Positions 1 to 35,592 of a stretch of 64,000 bases of DNA are shown in pieces. The notes under the pieces were generated by a model. It had not been told where the DNA came from. It made no database searches and saw only the letters and a list, made by a program, of their open reading frames with translations. The stretch is from Larus michahellis (lineage: Eukaryota > Chordata > Aves > Charadriiformes > Laridae). The translations under genes and the position numbers were made by a program. Position 1 is the stretch's first letter, and each line of letters opens with the position of its first letter. The DNA lies in the NCBI RefSeq assembly GCF_964199755.1, contig NC_133917.1, positions 5,027,967-5,091,966 of the forward strand, written 5' to 3'.

Positions 1-6395
<6,395 letters not shown>

Positions 6396-6541
6396 GAGCC
6401 GGGCTGCTGCTTGGTGGGAAGGGACGTGCTGGGGAGGTGGCGGGGGGGGGGAGCCCAGGCCCCAGCGCCAGCCGGGCTCCGGGTCCCCCGGTGCGGGGGT
6501 GGGGGGGGGTGCACGCTCTCGGGGTGCAGCGCTCGGGGGGA

Positions 6542-6544
<3 letters not shown>

Positions 6545-6581
<37 letters not shown>
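6545..6581. repeat. (TG)n microsatellite
   Basis: About 18 uninterrupted TG units followed by GCGCACACGCG, an alternating purine-pyrimidine run. Confidence 0.95.
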
Positions 6582-6584
<3 letters not shown>

Positions 6585-6760
6585 ACACGCGTCTGCGACG
6601 GCTCCCCACAGCGCCTCCCGGGGCACGCGGCTGCTGCTGCCCCGGCGGCGGCTCCTTCCCGTGCGCGGCGGGGAGCAGAGACACCCCGAGGCACCGGGCA
6701 CCGGGCACCGAGCGCCGGACACAGGCCTTGGGCCCCGGCGGTGCGCGGTGCCAGAAGCCG

Positions 6761-6774
6761 CCACCAGGTGGCGC
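6761..6774 (+). promoter_or_regulatory. Candidate CTCF binding site
   Basis: CCACCAGGTGGCGC fits the 14-base CTCF core CCASYAGRKGGCRS at every position. It lies 0.4 kb downstream of the LRP1 poly(A) signal in a CpG-rich stretch. Occupancy is inferred, not shown. Confidence 0.6.
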
Positions 6775-8839
6775 CGCCGCCCTCGAGAACGGAGCGGGGG
6801 GGGCCGCAAGCGCCGCCCGTGTGTGTGTGCCCCGCGTGTCCTCCGTGTGTCCCCCCCGTCTGCACCCCCCGCTCCGTGCCCCCCCATGGCGCAGGGCCCG
6901 GTCCCGCAGAGCCTCCCGCGGGGGGGTGGGGGGGTGCTGGGGCTGAGCTGAGCGAGGGCTGGGGTCGCCTGCCCGGCGTCCGTCCCTCCCCAGTGATCGC
7001 TCGTGTGCCGCGGCCACGCTCCCCCCGCGCAGCCCTGGGCACTGCGCCGCGGCCGGCAGGGACGGCCGGGGGGGCACTAGGCGTTGAGGGTGCGGGGCTC
7101 GGGATGGACCCCCCGGGAAGGACCCTCCCTCTCTCCTCGGACGGCAGCGGGGGCCGGAGGGCAGGGCCGGCCGGCCCGGGGTCTCGCGTCCGCCCCGGCG
7201 GGCTCGGGCTGAGCGGGACGGGGGTCGGGGCCGGCACGAGCTCGGGGCGTGAGGCCTTTGGGCCGGCAGCCGCCCGCGGCCCCGCTCGGCCGCGCCGTGT
7301 GCCCGGGCCGCAGCAGCAGAGCCGGGTGCGGGGTGCGAGGGGAGCCCGCGGCCGTGGCGGTGCCCCCGGTGGCACCCCCGGCCTGTGGCTCGGCAGCGCG
7401 GGACGACCCTCGGCACCCTCCTTGCCAGCACCCGCCCCCCGCGGATGCCTCCGGCCCCCCCGGTCCCCTGCGGATGCCGAGCCGAGGACGCGGCTGCTGC
7501 CTTTGAAAACCCCCAAACCCCTCTGCAAAGGGATCCGGCGCGGCCCGAGCGCAGCGCGGCCCTCAGATCTATTTCAATACCGGCTCTTTGTTCACTTATC
7601 GGTTTCTTATATCTTCTCTAGAGGTTTTTTTCTCCCTTTCCTCTCTCTCCCCCCCCCCCTTTTCTCTTCTTTTTCCTTCAATCTTTTTTTATTTTTTTAA
7701 GCCTTCACTTGTTTCCCCTCGCCATGCTTCTGCCCTCCCAGATCCAAGGCCAGTGGGCTGTTAATTGGGTGGGAGGGGTCTTCCCAGAGCCCCCCGGACC
7801 CCTGCAGACCCTGGTGTCCCTTTGCTGCCTGGCGAGACTGTCAGGGACACCGGGACCCCCCCGGGGGTTGGCTCTGGCGATGTGGGGCGAGGCCCCCCGG
7901 CCGTGCGGGGTAGCGGGTCTGGAGGGGTTGGCCCCCCGCAGCCCCTGGCCCGGGTTCGGCGTCCCCCATCCCTTCCCCCCCCCGGGTCAACGGGGAAACT
8001 GCAGCACTGGGGGGAGCCGGCGCTTGGGTCCCTGGGGGGATTGTTGGGGGTCCTGGCTGGGCAGGGACACTGCCCAGGGGCACTGTCCCCAGCGACACTG
8101 CCCGGGGCTGCCGTGGGGACCGTGTGGGGCTGCTGTGGGGCTGGCTGGGACCCTGCAGCCCCACGGTGCCAGGACTCCTCGATCCCCTCGCTCCGCACCG
8201 GCACTGCCCTCTCCTTTCCTTTTCCTTTCTCTCCCGTTTCCCTTCATTTCTCTCCTTCTCCCTTTCCGTTGCTTATTTCTCCTTTACCTTTTATTCATTC
8301 TGTCTCCACACGTCCGCGCGGTTCTGCAATGCTCCCCCCATCCTGTGCTTGCCCCCAGCCCTGCTGATACCAAAGCCCCTGCTGGCAGCTTCCCGGGAAA
8401 GGCGAGTAGATAATAATAGTAATAACAGCAACAATAATAGCAATACCAATAAAGTGATAGTGCTGGGGCGGGATCCCCGCTGAGCTGGGGGGGGATGAGA
8501 ACACCTGGCAGACCCCTCTGAGGGGGCCGGCACCGGGCTGGAAGGACGAGCACACGCGTGTGCGCACACGTGTGTACATGCAGGCGACGCAGGTTGCATG
8601 TCCAGCCTGAGCGCAGTGCATGTGCTGCGGGTGTTTGCACGCTCCAGGGTGTGCAAGGCAGCGGTGCCCATGTGCGGGCGCCCGTGGTGTGTGCGCAGGG
8701 CCTGGGGGGCCACCCTGCTGTCCCCCTTCTCTGCTGGAGTATTTGGGGGGGCAGCATCACGGGACCCTCTCCCCTCTCCAGGGCAGGATGGAGGTGGGCA
8801 GGACTGTTCCCCCCTCGGTGCAAGCACATCCCCTCGGAC

Positions 8840-9010
8840 AGGAGCAGGACTGGGGGGATCCCGGGGTGCGGGGGTCTGCCGGGAGAGGGGGACAGGACCG
8901 GTGGCGCCCCGGGGGGCTGGGGTAACCGGGGAGAGGGGGGCCAGGACCAGGGGCATCCCGGGGTGTGGGGCTCTGCCGGGAGAGGGGGACAGGACCGGCG
9001 GCCTCCCGGC
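8840..9010. repeat. GC-rich minisatellite, ~50-base degenerate units
   Basis: At least three degenerate copies of a unit containing GGGAGAGGGGGACAGGACCGG-like sequence (near 8879, 8925, 8979), separated by CCCCGGGGTGYGGGG-like spacers. G-rich on the plus strand, just upstream of the NXPH4 CpG island. Confidence 0.6.
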
Positions 9011-9040
9011 AGAAGGGGGTCGGCCCCCGCTCCCGCCCCT

Positions 9041-9323
9041 CCCCAGGCCCTGGGCCGGCCCGGGGGGGCGCCCCGGGGCGCGGGCAGGCGCTGGGTGCGA
9101 AGTCCCCGGGGCGCCCCCCGGAGCCGCCCCCGCCGCCGCCGCCCGGTGCCCGCCGCCCGGTGCCCCCCCCCGCGGGGGCGGCGGGCCGGGATTGGCGGGG
9201 CGCCGCGGAGGCGCCGCCCGGCCCCAGCAAGTCTCCAACTTTCTTCCTGCCTCCCCTGGCCGCCGCCTCCCGCGCCCGCCCCGCCGCGCTCCCGCCAGCC
9301 CGGGAGCCCCGCGGAGCCCCGCG
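9041..9323 (+). promoter_or_regulatory. NXPH4: NXPH4 CpG-island promoter and 5' UTR
   Basis: Extremely CpG-rich, no TATA box. An inverted CCAAT box (ATTGG at 9191-9195) sits next to GC boxes about 130 bases upstream of the NXPH4 start codon, so transcription probably begins around 9200-9260. The exact start site cannot be seen. Confidence 0.55.
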
Positions 9324-22531
<13,208 letters not shown>

Positions 22532-23425
22532 CGGCCGCAGGAAGGGGCGGCGGGCGCCGGAGCTGGGGGCAGATGGGGGCCGGGGGCTCCCGCACCCCGT
22601 CCCGGCTGCACAGTGCCCCACATCACCCCCGTACCACCCCCCCCCCCATCGCTGCAGCACCTCCCCGGGGCGTGGGAGTAGGGCCAGGGCCACCCCACCT
22701 GGGGCGCGGCTGGCGTGGGGGGGTCCCGTGCCCACCGCATGGCCACGCTCAGTCCCTGCGGCTGGGTGGGGGCCGCAGGCTGGGCCGGGGTCCCCGGGAG
22801 CGTGTGGGTGAGTCGGGGGGGACAGCCCCATGCGACGGCACCGGCTGGGCGCCTGGCACCTGCGGGGTGGGCACGGGGGGGGACTTTGCCACGCTCCGGC
22901 GGGTCCCGGTGCCGGGGGGAGCTCAGGCGTCACCCCAAGCAGTGGGGGGGGGCGCTGTGTTGGGGGGGGGCTGTGTTCCACAGCCGTGGGAGATGTGCAC
23001 GCCTCTGCGTGCGGACACGTGTGTGCCCGCACCAGCCTGTGCGTGTCCGAGGGCACCCGCCCGCGGATTTTGGAGCCCCCCCATCGGCCCCTCCCAGGCT
23101 GCGGCAGCACTGGGGCATCAAACCAAGTCCCGGGTGCCCCATGGAGCCCACTCTCCCCTCGGGAGAAGCCTGCCCAGCCTCGCCGCCCCTCACCCAGACT
23201 TGCGCCCCCCCGCCCCCCCCCTCGGTGCTGCCCCCCCTCACCCACCCCCCCCCCGCCATGCCGTGAAGAAGTGCCACGCCAGGGGCAGGGACCTGGGGGT
23301 CCCTGTCCCCGAGCCGGCAGGGCCCTTGCTGTGGGGGCTTGACCTCACCCTGTCTCTGGGCAGGGGCTTCTTCATATTTTTTTAAGAAAATTAAAATAGA
23401 AAAAAAAAGTGGAAAATAAAGAAAA
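22532..23425 (+). other. NXPH4: NXPH4 3' untranslated region
   Basis: About 0.9 kb of C/G-rich sequence after the TGA at 22529-22531, ending in an A-rich stretch (23375-23440) that carries the poly(A) signal. The last part is the only AT-rich sequence before the SHMT2 CpG island. Confidence 0.7.
23415..23420 (+). terminator. NXPH4: NXPH4 poly(A) signal AATAAA
   Basis: AATAAA inside the A-rich block that closes the NXPH4 3' UTR, about 300 bases before the SHMT2 start codon. Confidence 0.65.
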
Positions 23426-23569
23426 AACATTGAAAAAGAAGAGCGGTGGAGTGTGCTGACCACGTACCCACCGCCCGCTGCCCCCGGGATGGGAGGGGGG
23501 GGGGGCAGGGATGGGGGGTGCGTACGGCGCCGGGACCGGGGTGCCCCCGGTTGAGGAGGGGGCGGGGGG

Positions 23570-23720
23570 TGCTGGACCGCCAGTTTCCCGTCGGCCCCCG
23601 CGGTGCCGGCAGCCCCCGTGGCCCCGCCCCACCCGGCGGCGCGCGCGGCGGCGGGGGGCGTGGCCGGGACGGGACCAGGAGCGGGACGGGGACCGGGAGC
23701 GTCCTGCAGCGCCCGGTGCG
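23570..23720 (+). promoter_or_regulatory. SHMT2: SHMT2 CpG-island promoter
   Basis: TATA-less, CpG-dense stretch directly before the SHMT2 ATG with a consensus GC box CCCCGCCC (about 23622-23629) and GGGGGCGTGGCC near 23655. Typical of a housekeeping mitochondrial gene. Confidence 0.6.
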
Positions 23721-27954
<4,234 letters not shown>

Positions 27955-28240
27955 GCGGGGGCTCTCGCCCCTCCTGCCAGGCTGGGACAACCTGGGGGCA
28001 AGGGGAGGCTTAACACCACCCTCTGCATTCCCCACTCCCCTTCGCCCCCCCCAGCCAGCACCTTTGGGATTGGGCGCTTCCCCCCCGGGGTGGGGGGCAG
28101 CCCACCCCATCCTGCGCTCAGTGTTAGGGTACAGAGACCCCCCCGAGACCCTGATGGGGGGGAGGGACCAGTCCTTGCTGCAGCCTCGTCCCCTCTGTCC
28201 AAGAAAGTCTTGCACTTTTCTAGGGGGAGGGGGGGTCGCT

Positions 28241-28246
28241 AATAAA
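28241..28246 (+). terminator. SHMT2: SHMT2 poly(A) signal AATAAA
   Basis: Canonical signal 287 bases after the SHMT2 stop codon; the 3' UTR is therefore about 0.3 kb (27955 to about 28265). Followed by a GT-rich stretch suitable as downstream element. Confidence 0.85.
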
Positions 28247-28269
28247 AGCAGGGGCCCAGCCTGCCTGCC

Positions 28270-29175
28270 TGGAGGTGTCTGGGTGCTGAGCTGGGGCGGG
28301 AGAGGTCTCGGCACCACGCCAGCGCGTTGTGGGTGGATGTGGGGGCTGGACCCCCCCGTCCCCCTGCCCACGGTCCTGCTGCAGTGTTCCCCACGCTGCG
28401 CTTCACCCTGCGGGCTCTGAGGGTTGCGGGGGGGGGGTTACACTGAGCCCCAGAGCCAGCCGGGAGTGGCGGGGGGCAGTAGCCCAGGCTGCCCCCTCGC
28501 CCCCCATCCTGTCCTGCTGCTGCGGGTGCAGAGCCGCCAGTGAGCCCCTTTGTCCCCTTGCTCCCCCCGGCCCAGCCCTGGCGGGGGCGGCCGCCTGCTC
28601 CCCAGCACGTCCCGCTTTCCCGGTGCTCTCCTCCCTGTCTCCTGGCCGTGAATCCTCCGCCGTGGCCTCGGCCAAACCAAACAGCGCCGGGCAGGACTCC
28701 CCGCCGCTGGTAAAGGCCAGGCCGTGCCCCATGGCATGTAGCCCGGGGGGGGGGGCCGGGCTGCCCACGCGTGCAGGACACACACGTGCGTCCACATGCC
28801 CACATGTGTGCGTGTGACCCCCTCCGCCCCCCCTGGCTCTTTCCCTCTCCAGAGGGGCTGGGATGGGACCGGGGGGTCCCTGGGCAGCCCCTGGAGCGTG
28901 GGAGAGCGGAAACGCGGCACCCAGGGGCCATGAACTGCCGCTTCCAGCGGGACGTGAGCCCCCACCCCAGCCTTCCCTGGCGGGCGGGGGGGGGAGTTGA
29001 ATGTCTCCTGTGTTTATGGGCCTGGGAAACAGCATGCATAATCCATTTTGCTGCCCCTTCCCCCCCCCCCCCCCCAGTAATTTATTACTGTCCTATGAGT
29101 TCAATGCAGGCGAGACGTGATGGTGAGCAGCCGTCTGTGCCGGGGGGGCAGCGGTCACATCGCTCCCGCAGTGAT
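28270..29175. other. Intergenic interval between convergent SHMT2 and NDUFA4L2
   Basis: No gene seen. It contains a short CA/CG alternating run (28777-28815), several G and C runs, and an AT-richer patch at 29005-29110 that also has a minus-strand TTTATT. The two neighbouring genes are tail to tail, so no promoter is expected. Confidence 0.55.
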
Positions 29176-29179
29176 GTAG

Positions 29180-29185
29180 TTTATT
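29180..29185 (-). terminator. NDUFA4L2: NDUFA4L2 poly(A) signal (minus-strand AATAAA)
   Basis: TTTATT on the plus strand, about 180 bases downstream of the NDUFA4L2 stop codon. A second copy near 29084 may be an alternative. Confidence 0.65.
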
Positions 29186-29361
29186 GCAGTGTGGGGGGGG
29201 TGCTGAGGAAGCAGTCAGTCCTCCGTGTGCGGTGACCTGTTGCAGAGCTGTGGGGCAGGTGGGAGCCGGGGGGGGGGGGTGAGGGGGGGTTGTGGCGACA
29301 CTGCTGGGGGGGCAGCCACGTTCTCTCCCACCCCAGCACGGCAGCACATCCTCAGGGCATC

Positions 29362-32300
29362 TCAGAAACTGGGACGGTCCTTCTTAAGGCTCTTGTAGTC
29401 AGTGGAAACTGCCAGAAACTGGGGAAGGGAGGGAGGTGAGAGGGGGTCAGGGGGGGTCGTGTCCCCCGCAGCCGTCACTTGGCTCGGGGTGGGGGGGCAG
29501 CGCTGCCCTCCCCGGGTCCGAGCATGAGGAACTGGAGGGCTTGTGCACCTCTGCCCCGGGGCTAATGCTACCTCTCCCCCTTCCCCGAGGAAACGCGATG
29601 TCTTGCCCCAAAGGCGGCCGTTCCCCCGCCCCAGAGCGTCCCAGTTCACCCAGTGCTCACTTTATACTGGTCCGTGGGGCTCAGCTTATTCCAGGGTTCG
29701 GGATTATTTTTTCGATCCCAGCTGCAAGGGGTGGTGGGGCCATCAGCGCCTGTAAGGAGGGTGGGGGAGACAACACGCCCCCCCTCCCCCCATCCCACAG
29801 CCTCCCCCCCGCCATTTTACCCCCACTAGTGCCCCCAGCCCCAGCTCTCTGCAGAAATAATCCCCGATGCCAGCACGCTCCCCAGTTCTGCTGTTGCTGG
29901 GGGGCTCTGGCCAGGCCCCTCCAGCCCCCCGGGGTTAGGAACTGTGGCAGGGGCTGGGGGGGCTCCCTGCGGGGCTGCTCCCAGACCCCCCCTGCCCTGC
30001 CCAGGCTTGTGCCAGGGCCATGGACTGACTCACCCAAACCGCAGCCTGGCTGCCGCCCCAGCACGGGGCTGGCCCACAAGCTGCTGCCCCGGCTGTACGT
30101 GCAGGGGTGCACGTCTGCCGGCCCCCCCCCAGCCAGCAGGCACTGCCCCGTTGCACCCCTACCTGGGGGGGGGGGGGGGGGCGCCTCCCTTCTGGCCTTG
30201 GCTGCCCTGCCCCCTCCCCTTTCCCAAAAGTCTCCCCCCACCCCACCATGAGCCCCCCACAGCCTTCACTCCCTGTTTTGGGGGGGGGGGGGGGCGGTGA
30301 GCGGAGAGGCTGCTGCCCGCCCTGGTGTCCCTGCCCACCGTGGGCAAACGGGGACGCAGCAGCCACGTGCCGCACTCGTGAGCGTGACACGGTTGTGAGC
30401 GTGCAAGCCAAGCGCACGGGGTGGGTGGTGGTGGGCAGATGAAGTCTTCCCAAAGAGGACGCGTCCCATCCTGCCTCCGGAGGGTGCGGGAGGCCAGCGA
30501 AGCCGTGGGATGGGTCCCTGGAGAGAGCAGCTCCCGTCCCCCCTCTCCCGTCCCCCTGCAATCCGCTGGCGCTGGCCAAGAGCAGAATTTTCCATCTGGG
30601 AAGATGCGTGTGTGTGTGTGTGTGTGCGCGTGTGTGTGTGTGTGTGTGCGCGCGAGCGCGCCTCTTGGAGGATGGAGGGGGGGCCGTGCTGCAAACGCAG
30701 ACCCCTGGAGCGGTTTAACAGCATTAATGTGCTGTGGGGGTGCTGCTGTTGTTTTAGCCCCCCCTCACACGCATACGCATACCCCTGTGCTTCCACCATC
30801 AAAGACAAGGTGCCTGGATCTGCTAATTGCTGAGCTAAGTACCCTGGGCAGCTGGCGTCAAATTAAATCAATGAGCGTTTTACCGGGAGCAAACAAATAT
30901 TAGATAGGCATTAGACAGTGTGGGGCTGCAGGGACTGCGGGCCACTGAGCTACAAGGGGAAAAAAACCCAGCCTCATGTGCCACAGCGTGTCTGGCTGTC
31001 CTGTGCCAATCCATCCACCCGCTACTCCTCATCAATCCATCCTCACGCCGTGCCTCCCTCTCCCCTCTCTCTCTCTCTCTCTCCCCGTTCATCCTTGCAC
31101 AGCTTTTTATGTTTGTCCACTCCTCCCTCTTCCCAATCCTTCTCCAACCATCCATCCCACTGGTTTCCCATTCCTCTCTGAATCCATCCGTCCCTACAGT
31201 CTTTCCCCCTCTCCATCAGTCACATACTGCTTTTATCTGCCTCGTCATCCATCCTCCCATCCATCCCGCTCCCTCCCGCTCCATCCTGCTCCCTCCGCCG
31301 TCCCCGTAACCTCGCTGCGTCTCTCTCCCGCCTGCCCCCGGTTTGCAGCAGCTGCTGCAGCGCCCGCAGCAGCACGGGGAAGGGGCCCTTGTCCCCCTCA
31401 CCCCCGAGCAAGGAGCAGGTCGATGGTGCCCCTGTTTCCCTTCCCCGCACCGGGCACCTCTGCGCCGGGTTTGGCTGTCACAACCCCCCGCCACCGCTCG
31501 CCGTGACGGTGTCCGTGCATCCAGGCGCCTCGTGCACCCCAGCGCCCGCCATAGCCGGGCATCAGCCCCTCAGCTCCCGGGGCACCCGAGGGCCGGGGGG
31601 GGCCAGGGGCACCCCGACCCGTACCTGACGTCCGGGCTGTACAGGGCCAGCCTCAGCAGGTACAGCACAGCGCTGCCCAGGCCCACACTGATGAAGCCAA
31701 TGAGGGGAATGAGCTGCAGAGAGAGAGAGAAAGAGAGAGAGAGAAAAATGAAAAATACCCCAATAAAATGAATATTTATCAGGCCGACTGGAGAGTGAAA
31801 GGGAGAGCTGACACACCGGGAGATTTACAGGGGAAATATGGCAGAGCAATCCTGTAGCTGGGCTGCGGTACACAGTGTAGCTGTCAGCTTGAGTGACTGA
31901 ATTAAAAGAGGGAGAGAAAAATCGGCTCATGTTGGAGAGGAATTGGATTTGGAATGAGGAATCACTTCGCCTCCGCCTGCTGCTGCCCAGCGCGGTGCTG
32001 GCTGGTGCGGCCGCAGGTGAGGGCCCCGGTCCCGGTGCGCGCGGTGCCCCCGCTCAGGGCAGCCCTGGCCAACGATTCCTCCCCGAGGGACCCGGGCCCT
32101 GCCCGGCTCAGGGCTGCAGCCCCCCGGTCCTCCCTGGACTCTGCGCCCCTCCCGCACCATCTCCCGACAGAGCACGAGGTGAGGAGGGTTCGGTTCATCT
32201 TCCCCAGCGCCTACGGCAGGGAGGGACTGGGACACGCTGGGGCCAGGCGTCCCGCTGGTGGCCGAGCAGCTGGGTGCAGAGCAGGTCTCGGGTGGCAGCA

Positions 32301-35300
32301 CAGCATGTGGGGGGGGCACTTGGCCACCTCTCAGCAGGCATTCCTCCGCGCGCACAGGGGCTTTCATCACGCCTTTGCAGGGCGACCAGCTCCATCTTCT
32401 TGCCTCCACTCCCCCCTCCACCCGCGCTGCCAATCCCCTGGTGCCCGGGGGGACGCGGCCTCAATCGGAGCTGAGACGAGGCTGCTTTGACCTCCCCCAA
32501 ATTGCTGCGGCCCCCGCGCCGGGGAAGACGGTCTGAGCGTAATGAACCTCCCGCCAACCCGCGCCCCTGGGAAGGCGAACGCGGCCGGCGCCTCGCAGTG
32601 CCCATTAGCGCGGAGCGGGGAGCGGGGGCCGGCGGCGCCACCAGAGACGCACACGCCGCGCCGGCCGCATTGCCAGCACCTGAGCACCTGGGTTATATTT
32701 GCAGTTCTGCTTGGCTCTTAGCAAGAGTCCCTGAACCCCCCCCACCCACCGCACAGTGACTCAGTTTCCCCGCTCGGATAAGACTGAGCGGGGATAACTC
32801 TAACACGTGCAGAAAAGGGGCTGTGCAAACCCTTCTGTTCTCCGCCAAGCAGCCCGATGCCCTGCATGGGGAGGGGGTCTCGCAGAAGACATGTGGGCAG
32901 TCAGATGTGTGTCTCCCCTCCTCCCCAAACGCTCCGGGCCCAGCCTTCGGTCCCCGGCTGGACCCTCCCATCCCCTCCCGGTGCCCCCAGCGCTGCTCAG
33001 CAGCGCCCATGCCCAAGCCAAGCCGTGCTCACATCGGCTGATGGAGCGCCTGGCAGATGCCAGCGCCGATTCGGGAGGTGAGAGGCATCAGCAGATAATG
33101 ATCTTTTGCGCCGTGTGCGGCCGGGTGCCAGGAGGATCTGGCAGTAGCCGCTACCCAACTGCGCCGGCTAATCAAGACGAACTCCACAGCGCCGGGAATT
33201 GCGGTGTCTGTTGGAGGAGATTCGGGGCGATGGGTTCGTCTCACCATCTGCTGCTGACACCTTCTGGGTAATTAATGCCTGGGAAGAATTAAGGGTACGG
33301 GGAGCTGGGGGAACCGCTCACGCAGCCGGCGAGGGGCTGCGGAGCTGCAGGTGCAGGCAGTGGGGCCTGTTTTCCCCCAAGACGCACAAAAATAAACAAG
33401 ATGTATCGAGAGCTTGACCTTAAGCGTACGGAGAGTCAAAATGCTGCTTGTGTGCGTGCAGCGTTTGCCCTTTAACCCCGACAGTGGGGACCTGTTGGGA
33501 GCGAGGCAGGCGCTGCCCTGCTCCCCGGCACCCCCGTCTCTGCCGGCAGCGGGGCCGAGCCCCCCCGGCATGGCACAGCCGGTCCCTGCCGCTGCCCGGC
33601 TGCTGCCCCCGCCACCACCCAGCGCTTCCAAGTGAGCCGGCAGTGAGCCGGCTCTGCCGGAGTCGGGCTCTGGCCCTCTTCCCGCTGCTCGGGCTACAAA
33701 AAACGCAGGAAGAAGAAAACAAAGGCGTGAAGGTGCTGGGTGAGGGGGGGCCCCTGTGCCTGGCTGGGGTGGGACGAGCGTCCCCTCCCACAGCAGGTGC
33801 GTGGAGGGTGGGCTGCGGTGCTGGGCTCTGCTCGGTGCCCCCCGAGCCGTGCAGCCCCCAGACCACCGTGCCGGGCAGGTCTTGTCCTGCCAAAGCTCCT
33901 GCGCTCCGCTGCCACGGGGCTCCTCTGGCAAGGCTGGGACATTAATCACTGCCAGGCGCGCGGCAGCCGGGCTGCTGCGGGGGGGAGAGTCTATTGCCAG
34001 GTGAAAGTGCTGGTGTACCTGCCCGGCACGAGCTGCAGCTTGATCACGTGTAGTGGACGACATGTCAACAATTGCCCCAGCAACCTCTGCCGGCAATAAT
34101 CCTGCCTAACGGTGCCGGGCACATGCCAGGCACGTCACGTACAGGCACCCAGGACCACCCCCCCTCCCTTACATGTACTGTTTGGGGGCCTCTCTGCGTC
34201 CCCCAAGGCACACACAGTCCTCTGCTTGGCAGCTGGGGAAACCATGGCAGGCACAAACAGAAAAAGCCCCAAATCTCCCCATTCCGCACACAGAAACAGG
34301 CAGCAGTGCTGTGCAGCTGGCGCAGGAGCCGTGGCCCGTGCTGCTCCCACCGAGGACGTGAAGAGCACCTGGGCGTCCCGGCTGCCCGTGCCCCCGCTGC
34401 TGGCACCCGCCTTCCCCTGGCAGAGCCTGGTCCCAGGTGCCTCCGGCTCCATCCCTGGGCTCTCCAGCCCTGCCGGTGCCCGCCGGCATGCTCAGCCATG
34501 GCTCCTCGTCCTCTCCAGCCTGGCTGCTCTGCCTCCCCCAAACCCAACTGCCAACAGCTGACGTGACTCTCAGCCCGGCGCCTGCAGCTCGTTAACCCTC
34601 CCCAGGCCACCAGCCCCTGCCAGGTCCCCACTGGGAGGGGACGGGTGAGACGGGCGCTGAGGACCCTGCTTCGGGAGGGGACCCAGCCCGGCAGCAGAAG
34701 AGGACGGTCCTGGCAGGGTGGGGACACTCGCGCAGCTGCCGCTGTCTCGGAGGGTCTGTGGGTTTTGAGGGTTTAAACACCTTTGTACGCAAACCCCTCT
34801 GCTTGGAATTGGGATGGCAAGGCACAGGGACAGATCTGAGCTGAAAGGGTGGGAGTTCGCACTTTAAACCTGGGGCTGCTGGGGTGAGTGGGGAGGGGGC
34901 TTGATTCCCATTCCCACCCCCCAGAGATGCCCCCCCAGCCGGGGGAGGACACGGAGCAGCACCCTGCACCCAAGCCGCTGCTGGCAGTCGTGCCTGTCGG
35001 GGTAAATAGGAGCGTGGGCAAGAGTCGCCCGAAGCCCAGCCCGGTCAGCAGAGGAGCCCCAGTGGCGCTGGGTGCAGGGAGCGGGTCTGGCAGCACAGGG
35101 TGGTCTCAGCTCTCCCCAGCAAAGGGGGGCTGGGGGGCGCTGGGACCTCCCGGCTCACCTGGAGGATGCTTCGAGAGCCAGGAGGAGAGTGTGAAGGGGA
35201 AGGTGGCGAGCAGGGACAGCCTGGGAAGGCACAGGGAGGGCAGAGGAGCTGGACGGGGAGGCGGAGACGGGGCTTGGGGAGTGGGAGGAAGAGGGGGCTG

Positions 35301-35592
35301 GTGAAGGGTGCAAGGGGCGGCAGAGGGCAGGAGGAATGGGGGGTGGGAAGGAGGGAGAAGTGTATGGGGAAGCGCAGGGTCCCCAAGGCACATGGTGAGA
35401 GAAGGGCAAGGATGAGCCCGGGGGACAGGGGCTGCGGGGGGGGTCCCTGTGAGGAGGAGAGGGGCAGAGAGATGCAGAGGGATGGGGGGAGACGGGGTGG
35501 GGGTCCATGGAGGGAGAGGGTGTGGGGTGACTCACTCCGGGGTGACGCTTGACATGCCGGGAGAACATGGTTCCGAGGAGGGGGCCCTTCAT
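29362..35592 (-). CDS. NDUFA4L2: NDUFA4-like 2, mitochondrial complex-associated protein
   Basis: Small inner-membrane mitochondrial protein, paralogue of the complex IV subunit NDUFA4 and, in mammals, induced by HIF-1 to restrain respiration. Four coding exons on the minus strand: 35592-35536, 31713-31625, 29721-29661, 29418-29362. Phases fit and the product is 87 aa, the same length as human. Exon 1 gives [19 protein letters not shown]; exon 2 gives [14 protein letters not shown] followed by a hydrophobic helix ([15 protein letters not shown]); exon 3 gives [20 protein letters not shown], the family signature; exon 4 gives [18 protein letters not shown]. The wording FLAVSTDY and LSPxDQYK fits NDUFA4L2 better than NDUFA4. 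Tail to tail with SHMT2 as in mammals. Gene span of 6.2 kb is mostly introns. Confidence 0.95.
30606..30662. repeat. (TG)n/(CG)n microsatellite
   Basis: TG units interrupted by two CG segments, all strictly alternating purine-pyrimidine for over 40 bases; Z-DNA-prone. Confidence 0.9.
31000..31320. repeat. Pyrimidine-rich / ATCC-type low-complexity tract
   Basis: Includes (CT)9-10 at about 31065-31083 and many degenerate CATCC words such as CATCCATCC at 31249-31265. Confidence 0.6.
31714..35535 (-). other. NDUFA4L2: NDUFA4L2 intron 1
   Basis: 3.8 kb without a recognised exon. Starts (from exon 2) with a GA microsatellite at 31717-31744 and an AT-rich island to about 31960. Further AT-richer blocks lie at 33090-33110, 33260-33300 and 33380-33420. 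The stretch 35160-35530 is strongly purine-rich on the plus strand, that is pyrimidine-rich in the NDUFA4L2 transcript next to the exon 1 donor. Confidence 0.55.
31745..31960. promoter_or_regulatory. AT-rich island beside NDUFA4L2 exon 2
   Basis: About 215 bases of complex, AT-rich sequence adjoining the GA repeat in intron 1, with AATGAATATTTATC and TGAATTAAAAGAG words. Candidate conserved element by composition only. Confidence 0.3.

Larger units (their letters stand above)
6396..9040. other. Intergenic interval LRP1-NXPH4
   Basis: No gene recognised. It holds a TG microsatellite, a CTCF-type motif, a very CpG-rich stretch (about 6600-7500), a short AT-richer block at 7560-7700 ending in pyrimidine runs, a small AAT/AAC-rich patch at 8408-8455 containing a plus-strand AATAAA (8448-8453), and alternating CA/CG sequence at 8545-8600. 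Long open frames on both strands here look like by-products of high GC, with proline/arginine/glycine-rich composition and no family match I can see. Confidence 0.6.
29722..31624 (-). other. NDUFA4L2: NDUFA4L2 intron 2
   Basis: 1.9 kb without a recognised exon. Contains long G runs (about 30167-30181, 30282-30296), a TG/CG alternating run at 30606-30662, AT-richer sequence at 30815-30905, and a pyrimidine-rich zone with scattered ATCC-type words at 31000-31300. Confidence 0.55.

Noticed and set aside
6411-7700. Long GC-rich open frames on both strands around 6.2-7.7 kb
   Set aside because: They encode Pro/Arg/Gly/Ala-rich products crossing a TG microsatellite, overlap each other on both strands and match no family; high GC depletes stop codons.
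32500-34700. Possible extra NDUFA4L2 exon in intron 1
   Set aside because: The four exons found already give 87 aa in phase and match the family end to end; no leftover conserved segment needs an exon.
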